64,000 bases of DNA from Haloterrigena turkmenica DSM 5511 (GTDB lineage: Archaea; Halobacteriota; Halobacteria; Halobacteriales; Natrialbaceae), in contig NC_013743.1 in assembly GCF_000025325.1 (NCBI RefSeq), forward strand, positions 1,488,001 through 1,552,000, in the 5' to 3' direction. Under the pieces are notes generated by a model that saw only the letters and a list, made by a program, of their open reading frames with translations, was not told where the DNA came from and did not search any database. Of the stretch, positions 24,201 through 32,671 are shown piece after piece (position 1 is the stretch's first letter; each line of letters starts with the position of its first letter). The translations under genes were made by a program, and so were the position numbers.

Positions 24201-25622
24201 CGCGGGCCGACGGACCGGTTCGTGGGGATCGTCGACCCGATCCGCGAGAGCGGGGACGACCGGTCGGATCGCGTCGGGCGAGGACGCCGCCACGGCGGCG
24301 ATCGCCCGGACCGCGTCGAGGCGAACGGTCTCGTCGTCGGCGTCGGCGACGGCGGCGAGTTCGGTGACGACGGGTTCGACGGTATCCGGTTGCGCGTCGG
24401 CGACGGCGGCGATCGCCGCGACACCGTGGCTCCGAACCGGCTCGACGTCCGTCTCCAGCCGTCGGGCCAGCGGGCGGACCGCGTCGGTGATAGCGATCGG
24501 ACGCTCCACTGCGACCGACGCGAGCGTCCCGGCGGCGTCCGTCCGAACGGTCTCGTTCGAATCCTCGAGTCGGTCGACAAGTGCCGAAACGGCGGAGACG
24601 ACGGTTTGGGGCGCAGTGCCCGAGACCTCGCGGAGCGCGCCGACGCACTCGCGACGAATCTCCGCCGTGTCGTCGAGTCGGTCCGCGAGTCGATCGACGG
24701 CGTCGGTGACCGCTTCGGGCCGAGCCGTCGCGATCGCCTCGAGGGCGACGGCGGCATCACGGCGGATCTCCTCCCGGTCGTCGGCGAGTTGGGCGGCGAT
24801 CGGGTCGACCGCGTCCGCGAGCGCTGCCGGGGAGTCGCGCGCGATCTCGCGGAGCGCGTCCATCGCGTGGCCTCTGATCGCGGCGTCGTCGCCGAACTGC
24901 GTCGGGTCGCCCGCAGCGTCTTCCTCCCCGCTGCCCCCGAGCCGATCGACCAGCGCCGGGACGGCCTCGAGGACGGCATCGGGATCGGTCGCCGCGACTG
25001 CGGCGAGGATCGCCGTGGCGTTCTCGCGGACGGCGACCGTCTCGTCCTCGGCCGCGGCGGCGACGTCGTCGACAACGGACGTGACCCGCTCGGGCTCGGC
25101 GTCGGCGATGGCCGCGAGGGCGTCCGTCGTGCGAACCCTCACGCGCTCGTTCTCGTCGGTCGCGTAGCGTCCGAGGGCCTCGATCGAGTCGACGACGGTG
25201 ATCGGCCTGTCGGTCGCGACCGACGCGAGCGCATCGGCCGCGTTCGCGCGGACGACCGCACTCGCGGCTTCGCCGCTCGTACTCGAGGCGCTCCGCGCCT
25301 CGCCCTCCAGCCGGTCGGTCAGTGTGGGGATCGACTCGCGGACGGCGCCGGGATGGTCGGCCGCGACGGCCGACAGCGCCGCGGCGGCGTGGGACCTGAT
25401 CGACGGCTCGTCCTCGAGGCGGTCGGTCAGCGACGCGACGGCCGAGCGAACGTCCTCCGGCCGCTCGGCGGCCTTCGTGGCGAGCGTCCGCGCGGCGTAC
25501 TCCCGGACGTCGGAATCGTCGGCCGTGAGAAAGTCCTCGAGTTGGTCGATTCCGACGGTGACTTCGATCCCGTCTCCGCGTCCGATTTCCCCACCCTCCG
25601 CGATTTCGTTAGGTTCTGACAT
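21258..25622 (-). CDS. giant HEAT-repeat / PQQ beta-propeller fusion protein
   Basis: This 1454-residue protein begins MSEPNEIAEGGEIGRGDG with no signal peptide or membrane helix, so it is predicted cytoplasmic. Residues about 20-1090 are HEAT/armadillo-type helical repeats of 35-45 residues (recurring VRxxAAxALxxIA and PDAVxxxVPxLxDRL patterns). Residues about 1130-1430 are eight PQQ-type blades, each with a WR...TAPAVADGTVYVGS...LxALD pattern, ending in a short Ser-rich tail. An eight-bladed propeller recalls BamB, but this one is joined to a scaffold of more than 25 repeats. The frame is open to a GTG at 25679. The ATG at 25622 is preferred, 20 or so bases after a start predicted from CGTATATG. 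No enzymatic motif is seen; a protein-binding scaffold is the best guess. Confidence 0.82.
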   Translation of the reverse strand: MSEPNEIAEGGEIGRGDGIEVTVGIDQLEDFLTADDSDVREYAARTLATKAAERPEDVRSAVASLTDRLEDEPSIRSHAAAALSAVAADHPGAVRESIPTLTDRLEGEARSASSTSGEAASAVVRANAADALASVATDRPITVVDSIEALGRYATDENERVRVRTTDALAAIADAEPERVTSVVDDVAAAAEDETVAVRENATAILAAVAATDPDAVLEAVPALVDRLGGSGEEDAAGDPTQFGDDAAIRGHAMDALREIARDSPAALADAVDPIAAQLADDREEIRRDAAVALEAIATARPEAVTDAVDRLADRLDDTAEIRRECVGALREVSGTAPQTVVSAVSALVDRLEDSNETVRTDAAGTLASVAVERPIAITDAVRPLARRLETDVEPVRSHGVAAIAAVADAQPDTVEPVVTELAAVADADDETVRLDAVRAIAAVAASSPDAIRPVVPALADRVDDPHEPVRRPAADALAALAREMPVDGTDVPALLETLEGEAGTASDADDEWMQGYAARGLADVARSAIADAHPAVRSLIRRLGDDAAAVRRAATRDLVSVAAERPLAVRDAVAPLAERLDDEDATVRNNAAIVLSRVAASAPDDVREDGVLVSLLAALDDSDHTVRRTVRRTLAEIAPADDAAADRRPALSLAVAETTAESERVRVAACEALATLGLESGAEAEAVVEALSAALVDPTPAVRVAALEALATTLAADADVEPTPTDVVLESLSGDDDRSAAVAAALGDVAQRDSEPVAAAASSLLERFTPGGADAPALRRALTTVVAVDDGNAVTGALVDRLESDGDGDWRATAGEIARLAATAPDDAATARDRLADVLADGTPDGSGAPPADEAVRGYAALALGTLAVTDHDDGDALESGLEAIDNRLLDAASLAAGGETPTHTDGINTQLSGMGDRLDAEPWVAGLAVLALAVLADESATLRPTGIEKIAGGLEADSPVVRVTTGRVLETMADDDPSGFANAVPALLAALEDPDADVRATAAGALAACAQSDDGSPLEDVGRTPLSVLESRLTDPDGRVRARAVRTLAALEATETRPAIELLTDDPVPAVAAAAEGAATRLADATDALPDSDDGDAAGWPMTRAGPARTGHAVGGRPLGRRPTERWRDDPEDAAIEAAPAVVGETVAVGRDDGSVAALDLEDGRERWRFETGGPVRAAPAVAEGRVVVGSADGAVYAIDAETGEREWRYQTDGRVRTAPVVADGTVYVGSDALHAIDLESGRPIWAVDRPGEFAGPTVADGTVYVAVDDRLLALEAADGDRRWERTFERPIGTPPAVADGTVYVASGETLLALSGDDGSRRFRFDTGARIETAPAVADGTAYVASSDGSCYAVETARGTERWRVDVGTATTGPAVVGEAVYLATDDGRLLALTAGDGRRRWRLEREATATELVVSSATLWLVDDGVAALGGSRSSLTESLSGLFTRFGGDS

Positions 25623-25869
25623 TTTCTGAGTTCCGACGTCCGACGGCGTCGAGAGGTTGCTACTGACATATACGAACACACTCAGTTAATTCTACTCCCG
25701 GGAAGGGCCGATTCAAGCGCCGGTCGATCGCGCGGTTGGCCCGCCGAACGCGTCCCATCAGATGCAGGCAGACCGCACTCGTTGGTCGTCACGGTAGACT
25801 CGACAGTGGCCGAGTACGTGGCGACGGCTCGGTGAATGGGTGCGACCATGGTATCGACGTAACCGACTT
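25623..25869. other. divergent intergenic region, HEAT-PQQ and solute-binding genes
   Basis: These 247 bases separate two divergent genes. On the minus strand, GAATTAAC and CGTATATG are AT-rich promoter candidates for the HEAT-PQQ gene. On the plus strand no convincing TATA precedes the solute-binding gene. No additional gene is seen. Confidence 0.4.
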
Positions 25870-27468
25870 ATGATGGCTGATCAGAGGGACAAGCGAACGC
25901 ACAGAACGACGCGACGCGACCTGCTCGTCGCTCTCGGCGGTGCGAGCACGGCAGCGCTGGCGGGCTGTTCGACGACGCTGGGAACGGACTCGGGCTCGAC
26001 GCTCCGCGTCGGAACGCTCCGTCCGCCGCTCTCGCTCGATCCGATCACCGCGCGGGCGATCGGCTCGGAGCAGGCGATCGATCGGATTTTCGAGGGGCTC
26101 TACGGCTACGGCGAGGGAACCGATATCGTTCCCGCGATCGCGGCCGGCGAGCCGGAAATCGCCGACAACGATCGAGAAGTCGTCGTCGAACTCGACGACG
26201 GCGCGCGATTTCAGAACGACCGAGCGGTGACCGCCGAGGACGTGGTCTACTCCTACACCGCGCCGCTCGAGGAGGACGCGCCGACGGAATGGCTGGCGAG
26301 CCCGTTCGACTCGGTCGAGTCCGACGGCGAGCACACCGTTCGGTTCACGCTGGCGGAGCCGTACCCGGCGCTCGAGCACGCGCTGACACATCCGATCGTG
26401 CCCCGACAGGAGCGCGAGGACGACAGGGAGGCGTTCGCCACGAACCCGATCGGCGCCGGCCCGTTCGAGGTCGCGTCGTTCAGCGCGGAGAAGAAGACCA
26501 CGCTCCGTCGCTGGGACGACTACTGGGGCGAGACTCCACCCGCGATCGATCGGTTCACGATGGTCTACGTCGAGTTCCCGGTGACTCAGCTGACCAGCCT
26601 CCGGACGAATCGCAACGATCTGATCGAGCCGGTCTCACCGCTGATCGTCGATCACGTCAGCGACGTCGCGAACGCGTCGGTGAAGCGCCAGCAGGGATAC
26701 ACGTCGTTTTACTTCGGCTTCAACTGCAACGAGGGGCCGACGACCGACCCCCGAGTGCGAGAGGCGATCAGCTACTGCATCGACCTCGAGAAGGCGGTCT
26801 CCGAGTTCGTCGAGCCGATGGGCCAGCGTCAGTACAGCCCGCTGCCGCCGCAGGTCGCCGAGGAGTGGAACATGCCGACCGACGAGTGGGCCGAACTCGC
26901 GAACGAGCAGAACCCCGAACGCGCCCGTGACCTCTTTCGCGAGGCCGACGCGGCCAGCGGTCAGCTTCGCATCCTGACCTCGACGGATCCGAAACACAAA
27001 GAGTTCGGCGAGGCGCTCGCCGGCGGCCTCCGGGATGCCAGCCACGGCGCGCTCACCATCTCGACGTCCGAAACGAAATTCCTCGAGCGGCACGTCACCG
27101 GCTCCGAGCGCGACTACTCGGTGTTCGTCGGGGAGATCACGGGGACGCCCGATCCGGACACCCATCTCTACCCGACGTTCCACGAGAACATGACCGGCGT
27201 GACGAACGGGACCTTCTACCGCGAGGACGCGGTCATGGAACGGCTCGCGTCGGCGCGAACGACGACGGATCGCGAGCAGCGGCGCGATCTCTACGAGACG
27301 GCGATCACCCGATTGCTCGAGGATCGCGTCTGCCTGCCGATCTGCTCGTTCGAGAACAGCTTCGCCGTGGATGCGGGCGTCGAGAACTTTCGCGTCCACC
27401 CGATCGCGCGGGTCAATCCCCGGCTCGTGTGGGAGGACGGCGTCGTGACAGTGGGGTCGGAATCATGA
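25870..27468 (+). CDS. family 5 extracellular solute-binding lipoprotein
   Basis: This protein of about 532 residues starts MMADQRDKRTHRTTRRDLLVALGG. A Tat signal and lipobox (LAGC, Cys33) anchor it outside the membrane. The mature part is a peptide/nickel-type (SBP_bac_5) binding protein with landmarks LRPPLSLDPI, FEGLYGY, GAGPFEV, YYxFNCNEGP-like segment FYFGFNCNEGP and RVREAISYCIDL. Such proteins normally feed ABC permeases of the DppBC type. Here the next gene, overlapping by four bases, is an APC-type secondary permease and no ABC genes are near. Two adjacent ATGs (25870, 25873) are equally possible starts. Confidence 0.87.
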   Translation: MMADQRDKRTHRTTRRDLLVALGGASTAALAGCSTTLGTDSGSTLRVGTLRPPLSLDPITARAIGSEQAIDRIFEGLYGYGEGTDIVPAIAAGEPEIADNDREVVVELDDGARFQNDRAVTAEDVVYSYTAPLEEDAPTEWLASPFDSVESDGEHTVRFTLAEPYPALEHALTHPIVPRQEREDDREAFATNPIGAGPFEVASFSAEKKTTLRRWDDYWGETPPAIDRFTMVYVEFPVTQLTSLRTNRNDLIEPVSPLIVDHVSDVANASVKRQQGYTSFYFGFNCNEGPTTDPRVREAISYCIDLEKAVSEFVEPMGQRQYSPLPPQVAEEWNMPTDEWAELANEQNPERARDLFREADAASGQLRILTSTDPKHKEFGEALAGGLRDASHGALTISTSETKFLERHVTGSERDYSVFVGEITGTPDPDTHLYPTFHENMTGVTNGTFYREDAVMERLASARTTTDREQRRDLYETAITRLLEDRVCLPICSFENSFAVDAGVENFRVHPIARVNPRLVWEDGVVTVGSES

Positions 27469-28805
27469 GCGACGACGGAGACGACGGGGGCGGAGACGAC
27501 GGATTCGGCGTCGGAACGGCCGTCGCGCTGGGCGTCGGCGGTATCGTTGGCGGCGGCATCTACGCGGCGATCGGTATCGTCGTGGCCGCCGCGGGGATCC
27601 TGACCTGGTTCGCCTACAGTCTCGCGACCGTCGTCGTCCTCTGCTGTGCCTACTCGTACGTCAAGCTCAACGACGCGACCGACAGCAACGGCGGCTCGGT
27701 CACATACATCGAGGAACTGACCGGTAGATCGACGACCGCGGGTGTCGTCGGCTGGACGCTCGTCGTCGGCTACATCGGGACGATGGCGATGTACGCCTAC
27801 GCGTTCGGGATGTACGGCCAGATGCTGATCGGCTTCGAGTACGTCTGGGGGCTTCCGATCCGGCAGTTCCTCTCGGTCGGGATTCTCGCGATCTTCATCG
27901 GACTGAACCTCCTCGGCGCGGGATCGTCGGCGGCGGTCGAGCGGTATCTCGTGTTCGTCCAGGCGGGGATCATCGCCGTCTTCGGACTGATCGGCCTGTG
28001 GTACGGCGCGGCGAACTTTCAGCTGCGGACCGGCTTCGCCGAACTCGGACTCAATCCCGTAATCGCTGCCTCGGTCGGCTTCGTCTCCTTCGAGGGCTGG
28101 CAGCTGCTGTTCTACGATCAGGAGCAGTTCGACGATCCGGACGAGACACTCGCGAAGGGCGTGTTCATCTCGATCCCGATCGCGGCCGCGATCTACATCC
28201 TCGTCGGATTCGTGATCACGACCCTCCTACCCGAAGAGGTGATCGCCGCCCAGCCCGAACCGGCGCTGCTCTACGGCGGTCTGCTGATCTCGAAGTGGCT
28301 CGCGCTGGCGGTCGGACTCGCCGGGCTCATCTCGACCGCCAGCGCGATCAACTCGACGCTGTTCAGCGAGGCTATCTTCGCCAAGAACCTGATCGGCGAC
28401 GACATCCTCCCCCACGAGATGGGCGATCCGGACGCCGACGCCGCACCGAAGCGGACCGTGATCGTCATCGGCGTCCTGACGGCCGCCTTCGCCGTCCTCG
28501 GGAGCCTCGAGGCCGTCGTCGAGTTCGCCTCGCTGGCCTTTATCGTCGTCTTCGGCACGATGTGTGCGCTGGCGCTGACGGTGCGCGATTCCGACGACGT
28601 CGACGTCAATCCGATTCCGCCGCTGCTCGGCGCGATCGGTTCGGCCGCCTTCTTCGTCATGCTGACGTGGTACCTCTACTCACAGCTCCCGGCGGTCTTC
28701 TGGCTGGTCGTCGTCATCGCAGTTGCGGTCTTCACGGTCGAGGCGCTGTACTTCAAGCGGGAGACGCTCTCGGAAGGAGTTCGAACGGTCGAAAAACGGA
28801 TCTGA
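27465..28805 (+). CDS. APC superfamily amino-acid permease
   Basis: This 446-residue membrane protein has about twelve helices and the APC start VALGVGGIVGGGIYAAIG, which forms the unwound substrate-binding helix 1. Later landmarks are VGFVSFEGWQLLFYDQEQF (helix 6) and ISTASAINSTLFSEA. It is probably a cation-coupled amino acid or amine transporter. Its ATG overlaps the stop of the solute-binding gene (ATGA), so the two are translationally coupled. The pairing with a binding lipoprotein is unusual for this family. Confidence 0.88.
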   Translation: MSDDGDDGGGDDGFGVGTAVALGVGGIVGGGIYAAIGIVVAAAGILTWFAYSLATVVVLCCAYSYVKLNDATDSNGGSVTYIEELTGRSTTAGVVGWTLVVGYIGTMAMYAYAFGMYGQMLIGFEYVWGLPIRQFLSVGILAIFIGLNLLGAGSSAAVERYLVFVQAGIIAVFGLIGLWYGAANFQLRTGFAELGLNPVIAASVGFVSFEGWQLLFYDQEQFDDPDETLAKGVFISIPIAAAIYILVGFVITTLLPEEVIAAQPEPALLYGGLLISKWLALAVGLAGLISTASAINSTLFSEAIFAKNLIGDDILPHEMGDPDADAAPKRTVIVIGVLTAAFAVLGSLEAVVEFASLAFIVVFGTMCALALTVRDSDDVDVNPIPPLLGAIGSAAFFVMLTWYLYSQLPAVFWLVVVIAVAVFTVEALYFKRETLSEGVRTVEKRI

Positions 28806-28817
28806 AGCCAGTTCGGA

Positions 28818-31301
28818 CTACGCCTTCGCCTGCCAGGTTCGGACTCGATCGGCGCTGACGCCGTCGACGTCCTCGGCGACCGCGTCCGGATCGGCCTCGG
28901 TCAGATCGTCCAGGCTCTCGATGCCCGCGTCCGCGAGTTTCTCGACGGTCTTGGCGCCGACGCCGTCCAGCGCCTCGAGGTCGGAGCCGGAGTCGCTCTC
29001 GCGGGCCTGAAACTCCTGGTAGTTGCAGATCGGACAGCCCAGTTCCCAGGGGTCGTCGCCGCTGTGGACGACCAGTTCGGGCAGGCCGTGTTCGTCGCAG
29101 CGCTCGTCGGTGACCTCGATCTCGCCGCGCCGGGGCAGCGGCAGCGAGTACTCGCAGTCGGGGTAGCGCGTACAGCCCACCAGCCGAGAACCGCTCTGGA
29201 GGGTCTTGACGGCGAGTTCGCCGTCGTGTTCGTCTCCGCATTCGGGACAGGTTCCCAGCACGGGCCCTTCGCCGGCGTCTTCGGCCTTACAGAGCGGACA
29301 GCCGTGGACGAACGTCTGCCGCCCGGCGAGCATCTTGACCTCGTTCAAACCGTGGTCCTCGCACTCGCTCTCGAGGATGAGCGGCTTGCCCGTCGAGGGC
29401 AGCGGAAGGGTGTTCTCGCAGTCCGGATAGCCGTCGCAGCCGACGAAGTAGGAGCCGTGGCGGCTGCGCCGGACGAGCAGGTCCTCGCCGCACTCGGGGC
29501 AGGGACCCAGCCGCTTGTCGTCCTTGAGCGACTTGCGGAGGTGGTCACCGATCTCGTCGCGCGAGTCGGCGAGGTTCGCGAAGATCTCTTCTAGCATCTC
29601 GCGGGACTCGTCGGTGACGTCGTCCAGCGTCGCCTCGCCGCTGGCGATGGCGTCCATGTCCTGCTCTAGCTGGGCCGTCATCTCCTCGCTGACGACGCGG
29701 TCGGCGTAGTTCTCGGCCGCGTCGACGACGGCCATCGCGAGCTTGGTCGGCCGCGGCGGGTCGCTCTCGATGTAGCCCCGGTCGTACAGTTTCTCGAGGG
29801 TGTTGTGTCGGGTCGACTTCGTCCCGATCCCCATGTCCTCCATGGTCTCGATGAGCCGCGACTGGCCGTAGCGTCGGGGCGGCTGGGTCTCCTTCTCCTC
29901 GAGTTCGACGTCGGTCAGCGCGAGCTCCTCGCCCTCGGTGACGTCGGGGACGTAGTTCTCGGACGTGCTGAAGTAGGGGTAGACGTCGTGGTAGCCGGGC
30001 TCGACGAGTCGCTTGCCGTTGGACTTCATGCGGTAGTCGTCGACCTCGGTGACAACCTTGAGGTGTTCCCAGACGGCGGCGTCGGCGACGGTCGCGTAGA
30101 ACCGACGGACGACGAGTTCGTACACCTCCCACTCGTCGTCGCTCACGTCGCCGCCGCGGCTCGGGATTTCGCCGGTCGGGTGGATCGGCGGGTGGTCGGT
30201 CGTCTCCTCGTCGCCCTCGGTGGGAACGATCTCGTCGGCCTCGAGCAGCGACTCGGCGGACTCGCCGAGCGTCGGATGGCTGACGAAGTCGTCGAGCAGT
30301 TCCTCGGGATCCAGATCGTCGGGGTAGACGGTGTTGTCGGTCCGCGGGTATGTGATGTAGCCGGCGGTGTAGAGATCCTCGGCGATCGACATCGCCCGCT
30401 TGGCGGAGTAGCCGATAGCGCCGGCCGCGCGGATGAACTGGGTAGTGTTGAACGGCTCGGGCGGCGTGTCCGTCCGCGTCCGGCGGTTGACGTCGACGAC
30501 GGTCGCGCTATCGCGCTCGGCGAGGGTCTCGTAGACCTCGTCGGCGACGGCCTCCTCCCAGACGCGCTCGGCCTCGTTGTCGTCCTCGTCGCGGTAGAAG
30601 TACTGGGCCTCGAACGTGGTGTCTTCCTTGGTTAAGTCGCCGAACAGCTCCCAGTAGGTCTCGGGATCGAAGGCCTGAATCTCGCGCTCGCGGTCGACGA
30701 TCAGCTTCAGCGTCGGCGACTGCACTCGCCCGACGGAGATGAAGTCGTTGCCGAGCTGACCCGCCGACAGCGAGAGGAAGCGGGTCAGGGCGGCGCCCCA
30801 GACGAGGTCGATGATCTGGCGGGCCTCGCCCGCGGCCGCCAGATCGAAGTCGAGGTCGTCCGGGTCGTCGAAGGCGCTCTGGACCTCGTTTTCCGTGATC
30901 GAAGAGAACCGAACGCGGCGGATAGGGACCTCCTCGTCGACGTCGCGGACGATGTCGTAGGCCTCCTTGCCGATGAGTTCGCCCTCGCGGTCGTAGTCGG
31001 TCGCGATGGTGACGCGGGTGGCCTTTCGCGCGAGGATGCGCAGCGTCGCGACGATGTTCTCCTTCGTCGCCGTCTTCTCGACGCTCGCGTCGATGAGTTC
31101 GACGGGTTCGACGTCGCGCCAGTCCGAGTACTCGTCCGGGAAGTCGACGCCGACGACGTGGCCCGACAGCCCCACGCAACGCTTGCCGCCCCACTCGTAG
31201 ACGTTGACGCCGTTTTCGCGACTCGAGTCGTAGGTCCCGCCGCTCAGAATGTCGGCGATCCGTCGCGCGGCGTTGTCCTTCTCCGTGATTATCAGCTCCA
31301 C
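28818..31301 (-). CDS. topA: DNA topoisomerase I (type IA)
   Basis: This 827-residue enzyme relaxes negative supercoils by cutting one strand. The N-terminal Toprim domain contains ITEKDNAARRIA and the acidic TDYDREGELIG. The catalytic tyrosine is Tyr318 in GYITYPRTDN. After about residue 590 come several four-cysteine zinc modules (CPECGEDLLVRRS, CPLC, CPECGDEHDGE, CPIC). A helix-hairpin-helix tail (LDGVGAKTVEKLADAGI) replaces part of the usual C-terminus. Translation starts at a GTG at 31301, decided by a perfect GGAGGTGA six bases upstream on the minus strand. Confidence 0.96.
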   Translation of the reverse strand: MELIITEKDNAARRIADILSGGTYDSSRENGVNVYEWGGKRCVGLSGHVVGVDFPDEYSDWRDVEPVELIDASVEKTATKENIVATLRILARKATRVTIATDYDREGELIGKEAYDIVRDVDEEVPIRRVRFSSITENEVQSAFDDPDDLDFDLAAAGEARQIIDLVWGAALTRFLSLSAGQLGNDFISVGRVQSPTLKLIVDREREIQAFDPETYWELFGDLTKEDTTFEAQYFYRDEDDNEAERVWEEAVADEVYETLAERDSATVVDVNRRTRTDTPPEPFNTTQFIRAAGAIGYSAKRAMSIAEDLYTAGYITYPRTDNTVYPDDLDPEELLDDFVSHPTLGESAESLLEADEIVPTEGDEETTDHPPIHPTGEIPSRGGDVSDDEWEVYELVVRRFYATVADAAVWEHLKVVTEVDDYRMKSNGKRLVEPGYHDVYPYFSTSENYVPDVTEGEELALTDVELEEKETQPPRRYGQSRLIETMEDMGIGTKSTRHNTLEKLYDRGYIESDPPRPTKLAMAVVDAAENYADRVVSEEMTAQLEQDMDAIASGEATLDDVTDESREMLEEIFANLADSRDEIGDHLRKSLKDDKRLGPCPECGEDLLVRRSRHGSYFVGCDGYPDCENTLPLPSTGKPLILESECEDHGLNEVKMLAGRQTFVHGCPLCKAEDAGEGPVLGTCPECGDEHDGELAVKTLQSGSRLVGCTRYPDCEYSLPLPRRGEIEVTDERCDEHGLPELVVHSGDDPWELGCPICNYQEFQARESDSGSDLEALDGVGAKTVEKLADAGIESLDDLTEADPDAVAEDVDGVSADRVRTWQAKA

Positions 31302-31520
31302 GACGGGTCACCTCCTCGAGCGATCGGTTCCGGTACGGACGGGCGAGTGTCCTGCATCGTCGCTCGCTACGACCGAGGATCTGATAACGCTTTCGCCGAA
31401 AAACGACCGACAGCGCGGGTGTGCGTGCGGTGTGCGCGGTCGTGCGGTCGCGCGTGTGCGAGGACCACTTGTGTCCCCTTCGTGATCGAGCGGACGCCGA
31501 TCACGGTGGCGAGGCTGCGG

Positions 31521-32426
31521 TCACGACGGCCGCGCTCCGTCGTCGTCCCGACCGAGCAGTCGCGAGACGTGTCCCGACGGTCCCGTCGCGGCCCGCGCGG
31601 CCACGAGGATCGGGTTTCGGTTCGATCGATGCCGACCGAGATACTCGCGCGTGACCGAGAAGCCGAATTCGGTCAGTATCGCCTCGAGTTCGTCGGTGTT
31701 CTCGTGAGGTTCGACGTAGACGCGGCGCGGGGCGCCGTTCGACAGCGTCGACTCGAGGCCCGCGAGCACCGCCGGGCCGGCGCCCTCGGCGTCGATCTTC
31801 AGCACGGTCGGTTCGGGCAGCGTTCCGTCGTCGACGAGGGTATCGCCGCGACGGACCGGTACCGTCACCGTGTCGACGATGTCCGCGGACTCGCGACGGT
31901 CGGGGGCCAGCGTGTGCTCCTGCGAGCCGGGTTCGTCGTCGTAGCGCACTGCCAGTTCGGTCGTTTCGTCGGCGTTGCCGAGCGCGAACGGGACGACAGT
32001 CGCGTCGACGTCGTTCCGGCGAAGGTTCCGTTTCAACAGGTCCACCGTCGGCGGATACGGCTCGAACGAGACGACGGCACCGTCACCTGCGAGCCGCGAC
32101 CCGACGAGACAGCTGTAGGTGCCGGCGTTGGCGCCGACGTCCCAGAACACGTCGTCCGGGCGGACGTGCTCGAGGAGGTCCCGATAGATCGGCCGTTCGA
32201 CCGTCCCCGCGACGCTCAGAACGCCGAGGGCCGACCGCGTCGGCACGGCGAACGTCGTCGTTTCGCCGCCGATTCGGAGCGTTTTCTCGCCGCCGTTGAG
32301 CGTCCGGTAGCCCGCCCAGAGTCCCCACTCGAGGAGTTCGTTGATCCCCGTCGCGTGGGCCGCTCGCTTGACCGGCCCCCTGTAAACCGTCTGGAAAAGC
32401 CGTTCGATGGAGTCGATCGCCGCCAT
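31521..32426 (-). CDS. FkbM family methyltransferase
   Basis: This 301-residue protein has a class I methyltransferase core typical of FkbM: FWDVGANAGTYSCLVG (motif I), VVSFEPYPPTVDLLKRNL and LKIDAEGAGPAVLAGLE. FkbM enzymes O-methylate sugars or polyketides; in haloarchaea they often act on surface glycans. I start at ATG 32426 (MAAIDSIERLFQT); the frame extends 13 codons further upstream. No glycosyltransferase cluster is next to it, although the glycoside hydrolase gene is upstream. Confidence 0.85.
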   Translation of the reverse strand: MAAIDSIERLFQTVYRGPVKRAAHATGINELLEWGLWAGYRTLNGGEKTLRIGGETTTFAVPTRSALGVLSVAGTVERPIYRDLLEHVRPDDVFWDVGANAGTYSCLVGSRLAGDGAVVSFEPYPPTVDLLKRNLRRNDVDATVVPFALGNADETTELAVRYDDEPGSQEHTLAPDRRESADIVDTVTVPVRRGDTLVDDGTLPEPTVLKIDAEGAGPAVLAGLESTLSNGAPRRVYVEPHENTDELEAILTEFGFSVTREYLGRHRSNRNPILVAARAATGPSGHVSRLLGRDDDGARPS

Positions 32427-32671
32427 AACCGACTCACGCGGTCGCGATCCATAAGCGATAACCACGAATAGTACGCGTCAGTCGCACGCAATGACGGTCG
32501 TCAGTCGGTGACGGTTCAACGAAAAATGGGATGGGTGGAACTAGGTCAACCCGAGTGTGATCGTCGCCTCGAGTATTCGTCGGTGGGCCAAATCCGGGCT
32601 CGGACACCCGACCGAGTTTGGGCCCGTCCGGGCCGATCACCGACGACGGCTACCGACGCGCGAGCGAGCGA

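Noticed and set aside
21258..25622. Two adjacent genes (HEAT and PQQ) mistaken for one
   Set aside because: A single uninterrupted frame joins them, with no stop codon or promoter-like AT-rich gap at the junction near 22250.
31302..31520. A possible small gene between topA and the FkbM gene
   Set aside because: Frames there are Arg/Cys/Val-rich low-complexity sequence (repeated GTGTGCG and GCGGTC) without a ribosome site. Only the topA Shine-Dalgarno signal is convincing.
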